Below, in pieces: positions 10,409-18,380 of a stretch of 48,485 bases of DNA. A program made the position numbers and the translations under genes. Below the pieces are notes generated by a model. It was not told the DNA's origin, did not search any database, and saw nothing but the letters and a program-made list of their open reading frames with translations. The DNA comes from Nitrosomonas sp. Lineage in GTDB: Bacteria > Pseudomonadota > Gammaproteobacteria > Burkholderiales > Nitrosomonadaceae. The stretch is from contig JAGOKN010000011.1 in the NCBI GenBank assembly GCA_017994575.1, positions 1 to 48,485 on the forward strand, in the 5' to 3' direction. The first letter of the stretch is position 1. Each line of letters begins with the position of its first letter.

Positions 10409-12442
10409 ATGACCGATTACGCATTGTTCAAAAACAGCTGTTGTTTATTCATTGCTTGCTTTTTCACTCAACTGGCTGCTGCAGCCACTATTAAGCATGG
10501 CGAAATTGATTATGACATGACAGTGCGGATCGATCCTATCACTCGGTCGATCGAAGGCAAAAGCATCGTTACCGTGAAACAACCCAGGGAACTGATGCTG
10601 ACACTGGGTTCCCCATTTGAAGTAACGCAAGTGACCATTGATGGCCATGCATTAGGAGCCGGTCGTGAACAGGCCAATCAGCCTTATACCTGGCAGATCC
10701 CTTTTACTTTTCGCCAGCAGCATCAGTTTGAGATCCACTGGCGTGGCCAATTGGCGCAGCTTGATGCTTCATTGGATCACCAGCAAACATTGGGCAGACC
10801 GATCGCAGTCAGCAGCGAGATAGGTACTTTCTTGCCGGATGCATCCGGCTGGTATCCGCGCATTGCTGGCGAGCTGGCACGATATAAGGTCAGGCTGGAA
10901 TTGCCTGTGGGACAACGTGGTTTGGTGGCTGGTCGGTTGATAGAGGAAAACGAGTCCGAACAGGGCTACCGTGCTGTTTTTGAATTTCTTTTTCCGTCTG
11001 AAGGCATTGATTTGATGGCCGGACCTTATGAAATTGAAACGCAGGCGCATCAAAACATCAATCATCGATCCATTCAATTGCGTACCTACTTTCATCCGCA
11101 GATCAAAAATTTATCACATGATTATCTGCAGGCGGTGAAGCGCTATCTGGAAATGTATGAATCCTGGATCGGCGAATATCCCTATGCCGAATTCAGCGTG
11201 GTATCCAGTCCTACACCGACAGGGTTTGGTATGCCCACGCTGACTTATCTGGGCATCGATGTGCTGCAATTGCCGTTTATCCGTGACACTTCGCTTGGCC
11301 ATGAAGTACTGCACAACTGGTGGGGAAATGGGGTTTATCCGGATTATGCCAGTGGCAACTGGTCTGAGGGATTGACCACTTTTATGGCGGATTATGCGTA
11401 TAAAGAACAAGAAAGCAGTGAAGCTGCGCGTGAAATGCGCCTGGGCTGGTTGCGAGACTTTGCCGCTTTGCAGCCTGGACAGGATACGCCGCTGACGGCA
11501 TTCACTTCGCGCACTCACAGTGCATCCAAGATTGTCGGCTATAACAAAGCTGCCATGCTTTTTTTCATGTTGCGCGATCATCTGGGGGAAGCGGTTTTTC
11601 GTCTGTCCATTCAGGGATTATGGGGAGCGCAACGCTTCAAAATGACTTCCTGGCAACAACTACAGAAGATGTTTGAAATGGTTTCAGGAAAAAACCTGCA
11701 ACCCTTTTTCATGCAATGGCTGGAACGTTCGGGTGCGCCGAGTATCCATATGAGCCAGGTTAGAAGCACTCCGATTGAATCCGGCCATAAATTGTCGATC
11801 AACCTGAGTCAATCTGCGCCAGCCTATGATTTGCGAGTTCCGGTTGCGATTCAAAGTGAAGGAAAAACGGATATGCACTGGTTCGATTTGCATCAGGAAC
11901 AGCAGACTTTCGCGCTGACATTGCCGGAAAAGCCATTATCGGTTTCGCTCGATCCCGATTTGCGCTTATTTCGTCAGTTGGCGCTCAATGAAGCGCCTCC
12001 GATCTTGCGTGAAGTGATGGTCAATCCGGCCACGGAGACTGTTTTATTGTCAGATCATGCAGAAACGCGCAAGACCGCTGAAACCCTTGCCAGCAAGCTT
12101 CAGCAGCGCGCGCCCAAGATCATCCCAGCCAATCAGCCATTATCTTCGGCACCCACGCTGATTATTGGATTGCAACCTGAAATCGATGCCTGGTTGGTCG
12201 CCAGAAACCTGCCACCGAGACCCGAAGAAATCCGGGCGAAAGGTAGCGCACAAGCTTGGACGCTCGCACGTTCCGATGGCGCATCACTGGCGCTCGTGTC
12301 TGCGCAAGACGCTGCTTCTCTCGAAGCGCTGATTCGCCCGCTGCCGCATTATGGGCGGCAAAGCTATATTGCGTTTGATGGCCGGCAAGCGATTGAGAAA
12401 GGGGTTTGGCCGATGCGTGTGCAAAAAGTCATGATTGAGTGA
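10409..12442 (+). CDS. M1-family-like zinc metallopeptidase, secreted
   Basis: A 677-residue protein with an N-terminal signal peptide (CCLFIACFFTQLAAAA). The gluzincin site HEVLHNWW is at residues about 297-304, followed after 18 residues by the third zinc ligand in NWSEGL, the M1 spacing. The canonical GAMEN exopeptidase loop is replaced by FGMPTLTYLG, so classical aminopeptidase specificity is doubtful. Residues 25-200 form the beta-saddle domain. The last 150 or so residues are a separate C-terminal domain (VLLSDHAETRKTAETLASKL onward) that I cannot assign. It is downstream of the ChaN-like gene, suggesting a shared envelope role. Confidence 0.8.
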   Translation: MTDYALFKNSCCLFIACFFTQLAAAATIKHGEIDYDMTVRIDPITRSIEGKSIVTVKQPRELMLTLGSPFEVTQVTIDGHALGAGREQANQPYTWQIPFTFRQQHQFEIHWRGQLAQLDASLDHQQTLGRPIAVSSEIGTFLPDASGWYPRIAGELARYKVRLELPVGQRGLVAGRLIEENESEQGYRAVFEFLFPSEGIDLMAGPYEIETQAHQNINHRSIQLRTYFHPQIKNLSHDYLQAVKRYLEMYESWIGEYPYAEFSVVSSPTPTGFGMPTLTYLGIDVLQLPFIRDTSLGHEVLHNWWGNGVYPDYASGNWSEGLTTFMADYAYKEQESSEAAREMRLGWLRDFAALQPGQDTPLTAFTSRTHSASKIVGYNKAAMLFFMLRDHLGEAVFRLSIQGLWGAQRFKMTSWQQLQKMFEMVSGKNLQPFFMQWLERSGAPSIHMSQVRSTPIESGHKLSINLSQSAPAYDLRVPVAIQSEGKTDMHWFDLHQEQQTFALTLPEKPLSVSLDPDLRLFRQLALNEAPPILREVMVNPATETVLLSDHAETRKTAETLASKLQQRAPKIIPANQPLSSAPTLIIGLQPEIDAWLVARNLPPRPEEIRAKGSAQAWTLARSDGASLALVSAQDAASLEALIRPLPHYGRQSYIAFDGRQAIEKGVWPMRVQKVMIE

Positions 12443-12609
12443 TGAAGCAAAGCGCGTTTTGATTTTATACTCGGATAATCAATGCTATTACTTCGATGTT
12501 TGGGTATCCTTCCATGATTTATTCGACTCATTGACTGATCCGCTGCCGGACAAATTGTGCACTGTCATGATCGATGCCCGGTTTTTCAATAAATAGGAAA
12601 AGTATTGTG

Positions 12610-13893
12610 ATGACAGAACCAACGATTACCTGCCCGAACTGCAAAACGGAAATCAAACTGACCGAATCGTTGGCCGCGCCACTGATTGAGTCTACGCGCA
12701 GGCAATTTGAGCAACGGTTGGCGCAAAAAGACACCGAGATCATCCAGCGCGAACAAGCCATGCGTGACAAGGAAAAACAATTGGCGGAAGACAAGCGCAA
12801 GTTGGACGACCGAGTTGCTGATCAAGTAGCGGAGCAGTTGAAAGCGGAACGTGCGCGCGTGATTGCGGAAGAATCCCGCAAAGCCAAGCTTGCCAGCGCT
12901 GCTGAGTTGGAGAACAAAGCGCGTGAACTGTCTGAATTACAAGAAGTGCTGAAAGCTCGCGACGAAAAATTGGCTGAAGCGCAAAAGGCGCAAGCCGAGC
13001 TGATCAAGAAGCAGCGCGAACTCGACGATGCCAGGCGTGAACTGGAACTTACGGTGGAGAAGCGGGTACAGGATGGATTGATCGAAGTGCGCACACTGGC
13101 CAAGAAAGAAGCCGAGGACGAACAAAAACTCAAGGTGATGGAAAAGGAACAAACCATTGCCGCCATGCAGAAGCAAATCGAAGACCTGAAACGCAGGGCC
13201 GAGCAAGGTTCGCAACAACTGCAAGGGGAAGTGCAGGAACTCGAGCTGGAAAACCTGCTGCGCATGAAATTTCCTTATGATGCCATCGAACCGGTGCCCA
13301 AGGGTGAGTACGGCGGGGATGTCCTGCATCGTGTTTTTGCCACAGGCGGTCAGGCTGGCGGTACTATTCTGTGGGAATTCAAACGCACCAAAAACTGGAG
13401 CGATGCCTGGCTGGTGAAACTGCGTGATGATCAGCGCACCGCCAAAGCGGAAATCGCCGTAATTGTCAGTCATACTCTGCCGAAAGGGGTGGAAACCTTT
13501 GAAATGATCGAGGGCATCTGGGTTACGCACCCGCGCGTTGCCTTGCCGGTGGCTATGATATTGCGTCAATCGCTGCTGGAAGTTGCGCTGGCGAGGCAGT
13601 CCTCAGAAGGCCAGCAAACCAAGACAGAGATGGTTTATCAGTATCTTACCGGTCCACGTTTCCGCCAGCGCGTGGAAGCCATTGTCGAAGCATTCTCCTC
13701 TATGCAGGAAGATCTCGATAAGGAACGCAAAGTCATCATGAAACAATGGGCCAAGCGCGAGGAACAGATTGAACGCGTGATGGGGGCGACCGTGGGCATG
13801 TATGGTGATTTGCAGGGGATTGCAGGCAAGTCGTTGCAAGAGATCGATGGATTGGAATTTCCTGCCCTCGAAGCCGGAAATTCTGATGGATAG
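12610..13893 (+). CDS. DUF2130 protein with long coiled coil and nuclease-like core
   Basis: The protein has 427 residues from ATG 12610, preceded by AGGAAA; an in-frame ATG at 12574 is less likely. The N-terminus has a CPNC knuckle, and residues about 25-210 are a charged coiled coil rich in E, K, Q and A. Residues about 210-400 are the DUF2130 core: LENLLRMKFPYDAIEPVPKG, then GGDVLHRV and GTILWEFKRTKNWSDAW. The D...E-x-K arrangement resembles the PD-(D/E)xK nuclease superfamily, but catalytic function is inferred, not shown. Cytoplasmic. No partner genes are nearby, and what it cuts or binds is unknown. Confidence 0.8.
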   Translation: MTEPTITCPNCKTEIKLTESLAAPLIESTRRQFEQRLAQKDTEIIQREQAMRDKEKQLAEDKRKLDDRVADQVAEQLKAERARVIAEESRKAKLASAAELENKARELSELQEVLKARDEKLAEAQKAQAELIKKQRELDDARRELELTVEKRVQDGLIEVRTLAKKEAEDEQKLKVMEKEQTIAAMQKQIEDLKRRAEQGSQQLQGEVQELELENLLRMKFPYDAIEPVPKGEYGGDVLHRVFATGGQAGGTILWEFKRTKNWSDAWLVKLRDDQRTAKAEIAVIVSHTLPKGVETFEMIEGIWVTHPRVALPVAMILRQSLLEVALARQSSEGQQTKTEMVYQYLTGPRFRQRVEAIVEAFSSMQEDLDKERKVIMKQWAKREEQIERVMGATVGMYGDLQGIAGKSLQEIDGLEFPALEAGNSDG

Positions 13894-14308
13894 GTCCAAA
13901 GAAAACATCGCTTTCATAAGGATCAATAGTCACTTGGAATTTCACTGAAATACAAGATGGCAATCCAGTGTTGGATGATAAAAGCTGATGCATAAAGGTT
14001 TAGCGCAAATAATCATTTAACAGTGATTTAAGTCAATTGATTTCCGTTCTCGCTAGGCAATCGAAAACGATTTTCCGAGCCATTTGCCTAGCGCCAGTTG
14101 AGCAGTTTAAAAAACAAAGTGCCGGGAACAGAAGAATCCAATTCTCTCTATTTAACTCCAGCATTCGTCACAAAACAGTCACGAAACATTCATTTTCACG
14201 ACATCAACGCTTCATATTGCCACTCTATAGTTGCCGGGACGAAAAATATTAATCACAAATCGTCCTCAATTTTTGTCTCGTGCAACTTAATTCTTATGGA
14301 GAGAATTC
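13894..14308. other. Intergenic region upstream of the PhoX-like gene
   Basis: A 415-bp spacer with no convincing gene. A Pho-box-like tandem repeat is present at 14165-14182 and is listed separately. The only open frames are short, lack ribosome sites and overlap one another. Confidence 0.6.
14165..14182 (+). promoter_or_regulatory. Possible Pho box upstream of phoX-like gene
   Basis: TCGTCAC-AAAA-CAGTCAC resembles two CTGTCAY half-sites with a 4-nt spacer (5/7 and 6/7 matches). It is 127 bp upstream of the PhoX-like start. No good -10 is found 10 nt downstream, unlike the pstS and oprP sites in this window, so this is tentative. Confidence 0.35.
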
Positions 14309-15637
14309 ATGAAGAAATCGATTTTGGCATTACCGCTATGCGCCGTAGTGACCACACTGGTTTATGCTGATGCGGTGCTTGTTGATGGTCCAATGAAGTT
14401 CAAGCCGATTGCTGCTTCTGCGTACCAACAAACCACATCTGATCCACTCGTTCTCAATACTAAACCTTGGGTGATTCCTGAAGGCTATACGCAACGCATC
14501 ATTTCCGATGAAAGTGATCTGGATATTTATCCTAATTCTGGCGATTGGAATGACATGAATACGGTCAACGAGACGGGTAAGCTGGCGGGTCGGTATATGT
14601 ACCGTACTCATGAAGTGCGTCCTGGCTCAGATCCATATCTGGGAGGCGCGGTTTCGATAGTGGATTTAAAAACCGGCGAAGCCGAAGTTCTGGCGCAGCG
14701 CGCCGACTGGGAAGCTTTAGATGGATTGGTTTGGACGCCTTGGCAAACGCTACTTTTTGCTGAAGAAACCATTACTGCTCAATTGCCCGACCCTGATGCG
14801 CCGGCAGCGCAAAGCGGCCTGTTGTACGAATTGAAATTTGCCAACAATGATCCAACCAAGGTTGAAGAAATTAAAGTACGACCCAAGCTTGGTTCCTTAT
14901 CTCACGAAGGAATTGAAATTGATGACGAAGGCAATGTGTATGTTATCGATGAAGATAGAAAAGGGGCTATTTATAAATTTGTTCCTGATACCTATGGCGA
15001 TTTGAGCAGTGGCCAATTGCATGCGTTGAGAGTAAAGAATGGCGCCAAAACCGGTGAAGCCGAGTGGATTGCGCTGGATATGAATCAGGTTCAAATCAGT
15101 GCCAGAATCGCTGCCCAAGCAGTGAGCGCGACCCCTTTCTGTCGTCCTGAAGACCTGGAACGTATTGGAGATACGCTGTTTGCAGCACTGACTTGCGAAG
15201 ACGCGACTGATCCTGCGAATATCAGCGGCTCCGGTGCGATTCTCGCTGTGAGTCTGACAGCCGTCCCGAAAGTGAGTTATTTCGTTCAGCCTGGGGTGAA
15301 TATTCCTTTTGAAGTCAAACCGACCGACACTACTCTCGGTGAAACCGGTTTAAAGAGCCCGGATAATCTGGCAAAAGGGCCGGATGGTAAGTTATGGATT
15401 GTTGAAGACAATGAAAATAGTGATATTTGGGTTGCTTTACCGGATGAAAATGGTGACGGTTACAGTGATGGCGTGCATTTATTTGCCTCTCTGAAAGATA
15501 AGGGCGCAGAAGGTACCGGTATCTATTTTGGCAAGGACCCGCACACCTTATTCGTCAATGTTCAGCATTCTGAAACCGGCAATGACAAAACCATAGTTAT
15601 TACCAGAAAGAAACATGGAGAAAAATCTGAAGATTAA
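14309..15637 (+). CDS. PhoX-like (DUF839) secreted phosphatase-family protein
   Basis: A 442-residue protein with a Sec-type signal peptide (KKSILALPLCAVVTTLVYA). This differs from classical PhoX, which is exported by Tat. The body resembles the DUF839/PhoX beta-propeller: YMYRTHE at about residue 92, WEALDGLVWTPWQTLLFAEE, SHEGIEIDDEGNVYVIDE, CRPEDLERIGDTLFAALTCEDA and SPDNLAKGPDGKLWIVEDN. PhoX enzymes are calcium- and iron-dependent alkaline phosphatases, but the catalytic residues cannot be confirmed by eye. ATG 14309 has GGAGAG 8 nt upstream. It is monocistronic, ending before a strong hairpin terminator. A Pho-like repeat upstream would fit phosphate control. Confidence 0.7.
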   Translation: MKKSILALPLCAVVTTLVYADAVLVDGPMKFKPIAASAYQQTTSDPLVLNTKPWVIPEGYTQRIISDESDLDIYPNSGDWNDMNTVNETGKLAGRYMYRTHEVRPGSDPYLGGAVSIVDLKTGEAEVLAQRADWEALDGLVWTPWQTLLFAEETITAQLPDPDAPAAQSGLLYELKFANNDPTKVEEIKVRPKLGSLSHEGIEIDDEGNVYVIDEDRKGAIYKFVPDTYGDLSSGQLHALRVKNGAKTGEAEWIALDMNQVQISARIAAQAVSATPFCRPEDLERIGDTLFAALTCEDATDPANISGSGAILAVSLTAVPKVSYFVQPGVNIPFEVKPTDTTLGETGLKSPDNLAKGPDGKLWIVEDNENSDIWVALPDENGDGYSDGVHLFASLKDKGAEGTGIYFGKDPHTLFVNVQHSETGNDKTIVITRKKHGEKSED

Positions 15638-15785
15638 GTTGAGCAATCTGGATTTCTGCTAGCTATCTACGCTCCCCTCTAGACTGTGTAGATTAACCGC
15701 TTAACCCAAGCGCTTCTTGATTGGAGTGTCACAATGATCCCAGTGATCGTGGGCGTGTTGAATTGGGTTTGCTAATTTTAGGGAA

Positions 15786-15827
15786 AATATCCCGGTTAAA
15801 GTAATCTTTTAACCGGGATATTTTTTT
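15786..15827 (+). terminator. Intrinsic terminator (possibly bidirectional)
   Basis: A perfect 15-bp stem, AATATCCCGGTTAAA (15786-15800) with its complement (15808-15822), encloses a 7-nt loop and is followed by a T run to 15827. It lies between convergent genes; a shorter A run on the other side could serve the minus-strand PEP-CTERM gene. Confidence 0.85.
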
Positions 15828-15895
15828 GATGAAGTAATGATGCAAGTGAGAATTGGAGGGTATGGTTGCTTCACTACTGATCGAAAGGAACTGAT

Positions 15896-16384
15896 TTATT
15901 TGTAGCGCCTGCGTGTACTTGCCGCCAGCAAACCTATCCCCGATAGCAGTATGGTATAAGTTTCTGGTTCTGGAGCTGCTACCGAAGTACTGGATATGAT
16001 TTGTGACAGTTCAATACCGGGATATGTGTTATCTGCCCGGCTTGCTGATATTAAGTAATCATTCATTGTCAGATGATTTCCAGCGGGAACCCTAGGATCT
16101 AGCGATCCATGATTAGTCAGGCTAATGAGGTTGTCGATGATATTGCTGTTATAGGGGAGATCGATAGGGGAACAGATGTTGGCTGAGTTCTTGGAATCAT
16201 TATCGATTGCCCAATAATGCTGTGCCTTGAAAGAACCTTTAGCCTGATTTGCCGAGTTCAATGTATTGCGGATAATTACTGAATCCATTTCAAAGTGTTG
16301 ACTGGTGTTACCGACATTGGCTTCAACATTCAGTGAAGTTAGGCCAGCTAGAAGCAATGCATATTTTAGTGTTTTTTTCATCAT
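15896..16384 (-). CDS. PEP-CTERM sorting-signal protein
   Basis: A 162-residue exported protein with signal peptide KTLKYALLLAGLTSLNVEA. Its C-terminus is APEPETYTILLSGIGLLAASTRRRYK: a PEP-type motif, a hydrophobic helix and an arginine-rich tail, the hallmark of substrates of the exosortase/PEP-CTERM system. The central 100 residues have no recognisable domain. Two adjacent ATGs (16384 and 16381) could start it. Exosortase genes are not in this window. Likely role: surface or extracellular matrix protein. Confidence 0.8.
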   Translation of the reverse strand: MMKKTLKYALLLAGLTSLNVEANVGNTSQHFEMDSVIIRNTLNSANQAKGSFKAQHYWAIDNDSKNSANICSPIDLPYNSNIIDNLISLTNHGSLDPRVPAGNHLTMNDYLISASRADNTYPGIELSQIISSTSVAAPEPETYTILLSGIGLLAASTRRRYK

Positions 16385-16515
16385 TGTTTTCTAAAAAAGC
16401 GTTTTTAACAAGAATCGAGGTGTATTCAGTTCGCTTAACCTCCAGGTTAGTATCAGTCATGAATATTCATGGGTCAATGCGGTAAATTGTCGCAGTTGAG
16501 TGGGTTGTCTCTGAA

Positions 16516-16625
16516 ATGAGCGAGCTGACGTGGTTTACTGAGACCGGACACTCCAGTTAAGAGAAAATAGCTTAATTGGAGGAAGAAATGGTGACAAGAA
16601 AGCAATATACAAAAGAATTTAATTT
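16516..16625 (+). mobile_element. IS3-family 5' remnant (left end and first orfA codons)
   Basis: From TGAGCGAGCTG a non-coding IS-like leader is followed by GGAGGAAG and ATG 16588, encoding MVTRKQYTKEF. This is the typical IS3-family OrfA N-terminus (RKQYTKEFK). The similarity stops after about 11 residues and the frame ends at 16650. Only the left tip of the element survives, immediately upstream of the marR promoter. Confidence 0.6.
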
Positions 16626-16646
16626 TTCGACGAACTCAGCACGTTT

Positions 16647-16674
16647 TTGACAAATAAAAATAAGTGTATATACT
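16647..16674 (+). promoter_or_regulatory. Sigma-70 promoter of the marR-RND operon with overlapping dyad
   Basis: TTGACA (16647-16652), a 16-bp spacer and TATACT (16669-16674) form a near-consensus promoter 29 bp before the marR ATG. The palindrome GTATATAC (16666-16673) overlaps the -10 and is a plausible autoregulatory MarR operator. Confidence 0.6.
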
Positions 16675-16702
16675 CATTTATAAAATAATTTTGGAATTGA
16701 CT

Positions 16703-17167
16703 ATGCCCGATATCACTGAATTACAAGAAATACCAGATTTTCTCTGTTGCGTGGAGTGCGTAGGATTCAATCTCCGCAAGGCTACCCGGGCAGTAACCCA
16801 ACTTTATGACGAAATGTTGCGTCCGGCAGGTATTCGTGGAACTCAATATTCATTGCTTGTGGCTCTAAAGATCATTGGTCCTGTGTTGGTGACAGATTTG
16901 GCCGAGAAAATTGTCATGGATCGTACAACCTTAAGCCGCAATTTGGAGATCATGGAAAAACAAGGACTTGTTAGTGTTGTCCCTGGTGAAGACCGTCGTA
17001 CGCGACGGGTGGCGATTACCGAATCAGGTTCCGCCGTTCTGTTAGAGACTTATCCGCTGTGGCAACAAGCACAAACTAAGATCAAGGAAAACATGGGCGA
17101 GGAACGATTACAGGTTTTAATGGCGGATCTGTCCGCGTTGATTGAGATATCCCGCCATGTTGATTAA
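16703..17167 (+). CDS. MarR-family transcriptional regulator
   Basis: The protein has 154 residues starting at ATG 16703 (GGAAT upstream). An in-frame start at 16664 would lie inside the promoter. Winged-helix features: IRGTQYSLLVALKIIGPVLVTDLAEKI (helices 2-3), the recognition helix MDRTTLSRNLEIMEKQGLV at about residues 73-91, and the wing PGEDRRTRRVAITESG. It is 61 bp upstream of the efflux operon in the same orientation. By analogy with MexR- and EmrR-type regulators it probably represses the operon and responds to a phenolic or xenobiotic ligand. The ligand is not known. Confidence 0.85.
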   Translation: MPDITELQEIPDFLCCVECVGFNLRKATRAVTQLYDEMLRPAGIRGTQYSLLVALKIIGPVLVTDLAEKIVMDRTTLSRNLEIMEKQGLVSVVPGEDRRTRRVAITESGSAVLLETYPLWQQAQTKIKENMGEERLQVLMADLSALIEISRHVD

Positions 17168-17228
17168 TGTATCTCAAGCTACCTATTTTTAAGCAATTAG
17201 GTGTATCTACATCTATATAGGATGATTA

Positions 17229-18380
17229 ATGACTAAGCGTGATAAATTCAGTTTGTTCAGATCTTTGATGTGTCTGTTCTTTTTTGTATCCTTGTTGATT
17301 GGGTGTTCCCGCCAAGATCAAAAGGTTAAATTGCCGCCATATCCGGTAAAAGTATTTCGAGTTGGAAATAGCAGCATAGGGGCTGTTACGTCATATGCCG
17401 GAGATGTTCGGGCACGTTATGAAACAACTCTATCCTTCCGAGTGACCGGTAAAATACTAGCAAGGCCTGTCGAAATCGGAGATCGTGTCCGTAAGGGGCA
17501 GCTACTGGCAAGGCTCGATAACAGTGATTTTCAGCTTGCTGTGCAAACCTTAAAAGCTCAATTCAAGTCTGCGGTCGCAGATCAAAAGTTTGCCAAAGAT
17601 GATTTAGCTCGTTACCGAGAACTGTTAGACCAAAAAGTGATCAGCACCCCCGATTTTGACCGTCACCAAACAGCCTACACCAACGCACAAGAACGAGCCT
17701 CTGCACTCGAAGCCCAGTTAAAACAAGCAACGAACCAACTCCATTACACGGAATTATCGGCTGATCGTAATGGTGTCATAACAGCTTTGGATGCCGAAAA
17801 GGGGCAGGTTATTACCGTTGGTCAGCCGGTAGTTAAACTGGCGGAACTTGACGAAAAAGAAATTCACTTCGACATTCCTGAGCAGCGCATCTCTGAAATC
17901 AAAAAACATCAGATAGTGACTATCACTTTATTGACAGATAACAAGCGTAAATTCAATGCCAAAATTCGTGAAATAAGCGCCTCTGCCGATCCGGCTAGCC
18001 GTACTTACCGAGCTAAAGCGACAATGCTAGATGGAAAGGAAGAGGCGCATCTGGGGATGACCGCTACGGTGTGGGTCGCTTCGGATAAAGCTGAACATAT
18101 CGCCGTGCCGCTTGCAGCCGTGTTTACTTCTCATGCTCAACCCAAACAGCAGCAAGTGTGGTTAATTGATGAAATCACTCATACAGTCAAAGCCGTGCCG
18201 GTTCAATTGAGAACCGCATTACCGGGCGAACTTGTTTCAATTGAAGGCCTTCAGGTCGGACAATTGATAGTCAGCGCGGGAGTGCAGCGTTTAAAGGAAG
18301 GCCATGCCGTACGTTTGTCAGAATCACTTCCGCTTACATTGAAAAACCAAAGCATTGAAAGCCAAGGTAAACAGCCATGA
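17229..18380 (+). CDS. RND efflux periplasmic adaptor (HlyD/AcrA family) lipoprotein
   Basis: A 383-residue adaptor with a lipoprotein signal (FFVSLLIGC, Cys at about 26). It has a split lipoyl/barrel-sandwich domain (LSFRVTGKILARPVEIGDRVRKGQLLARLD and ELSADRNGVITALDAEKGQVITVGQPV), an intervening coiled-coil hairpin at about 105-175, a beta-barrel (IHFDIPEQRI) and a membrane-proximal domain. It links the inner-membrane pump to the outer-membrane channel. The stop overlaps the pump start by 4 bp (ATGA), showing translational coupling. Confidence 0.9.
   Translation: MTKRDKFSLFRSLMCLFFFVSLLIGCSRQDQKVKLPPYPVKVFRVGNSSIGAVTSYAGDVRARYETTLSFRVTGKILARPVEIGDRVRKGQLLARLDNSDFQLAVQTLKAQFKSAVADQKFAKDDLARYRELLDQKVISTPDFDRHQTAYTNAQERASALEAQLKQATNQLHYTELSADRNGVITALDAEKGQVITVGQPVVKLAELDEKEIHFDIPEQRISEIKKHQIVTITLLTDNKRKFNAKIREISASADPASRTYRAKATMLDGKEEAHLGMTATVWVASDKAEHIAVPLAAVFTSHAQPKQQQVWLIDEITHTVKAVPVQLRTALPGELVSIEGLQVGQLIVSAGVQRLKEGHAVRLSESLPLTLKNQSIESQGKQP

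Noticed and set aside
14037-14370. Short open frames between the DUF2130 and PhoX-like genes
   Set aside because: They lack ribosome sites, overlap one another and the real start, and resemble no family.
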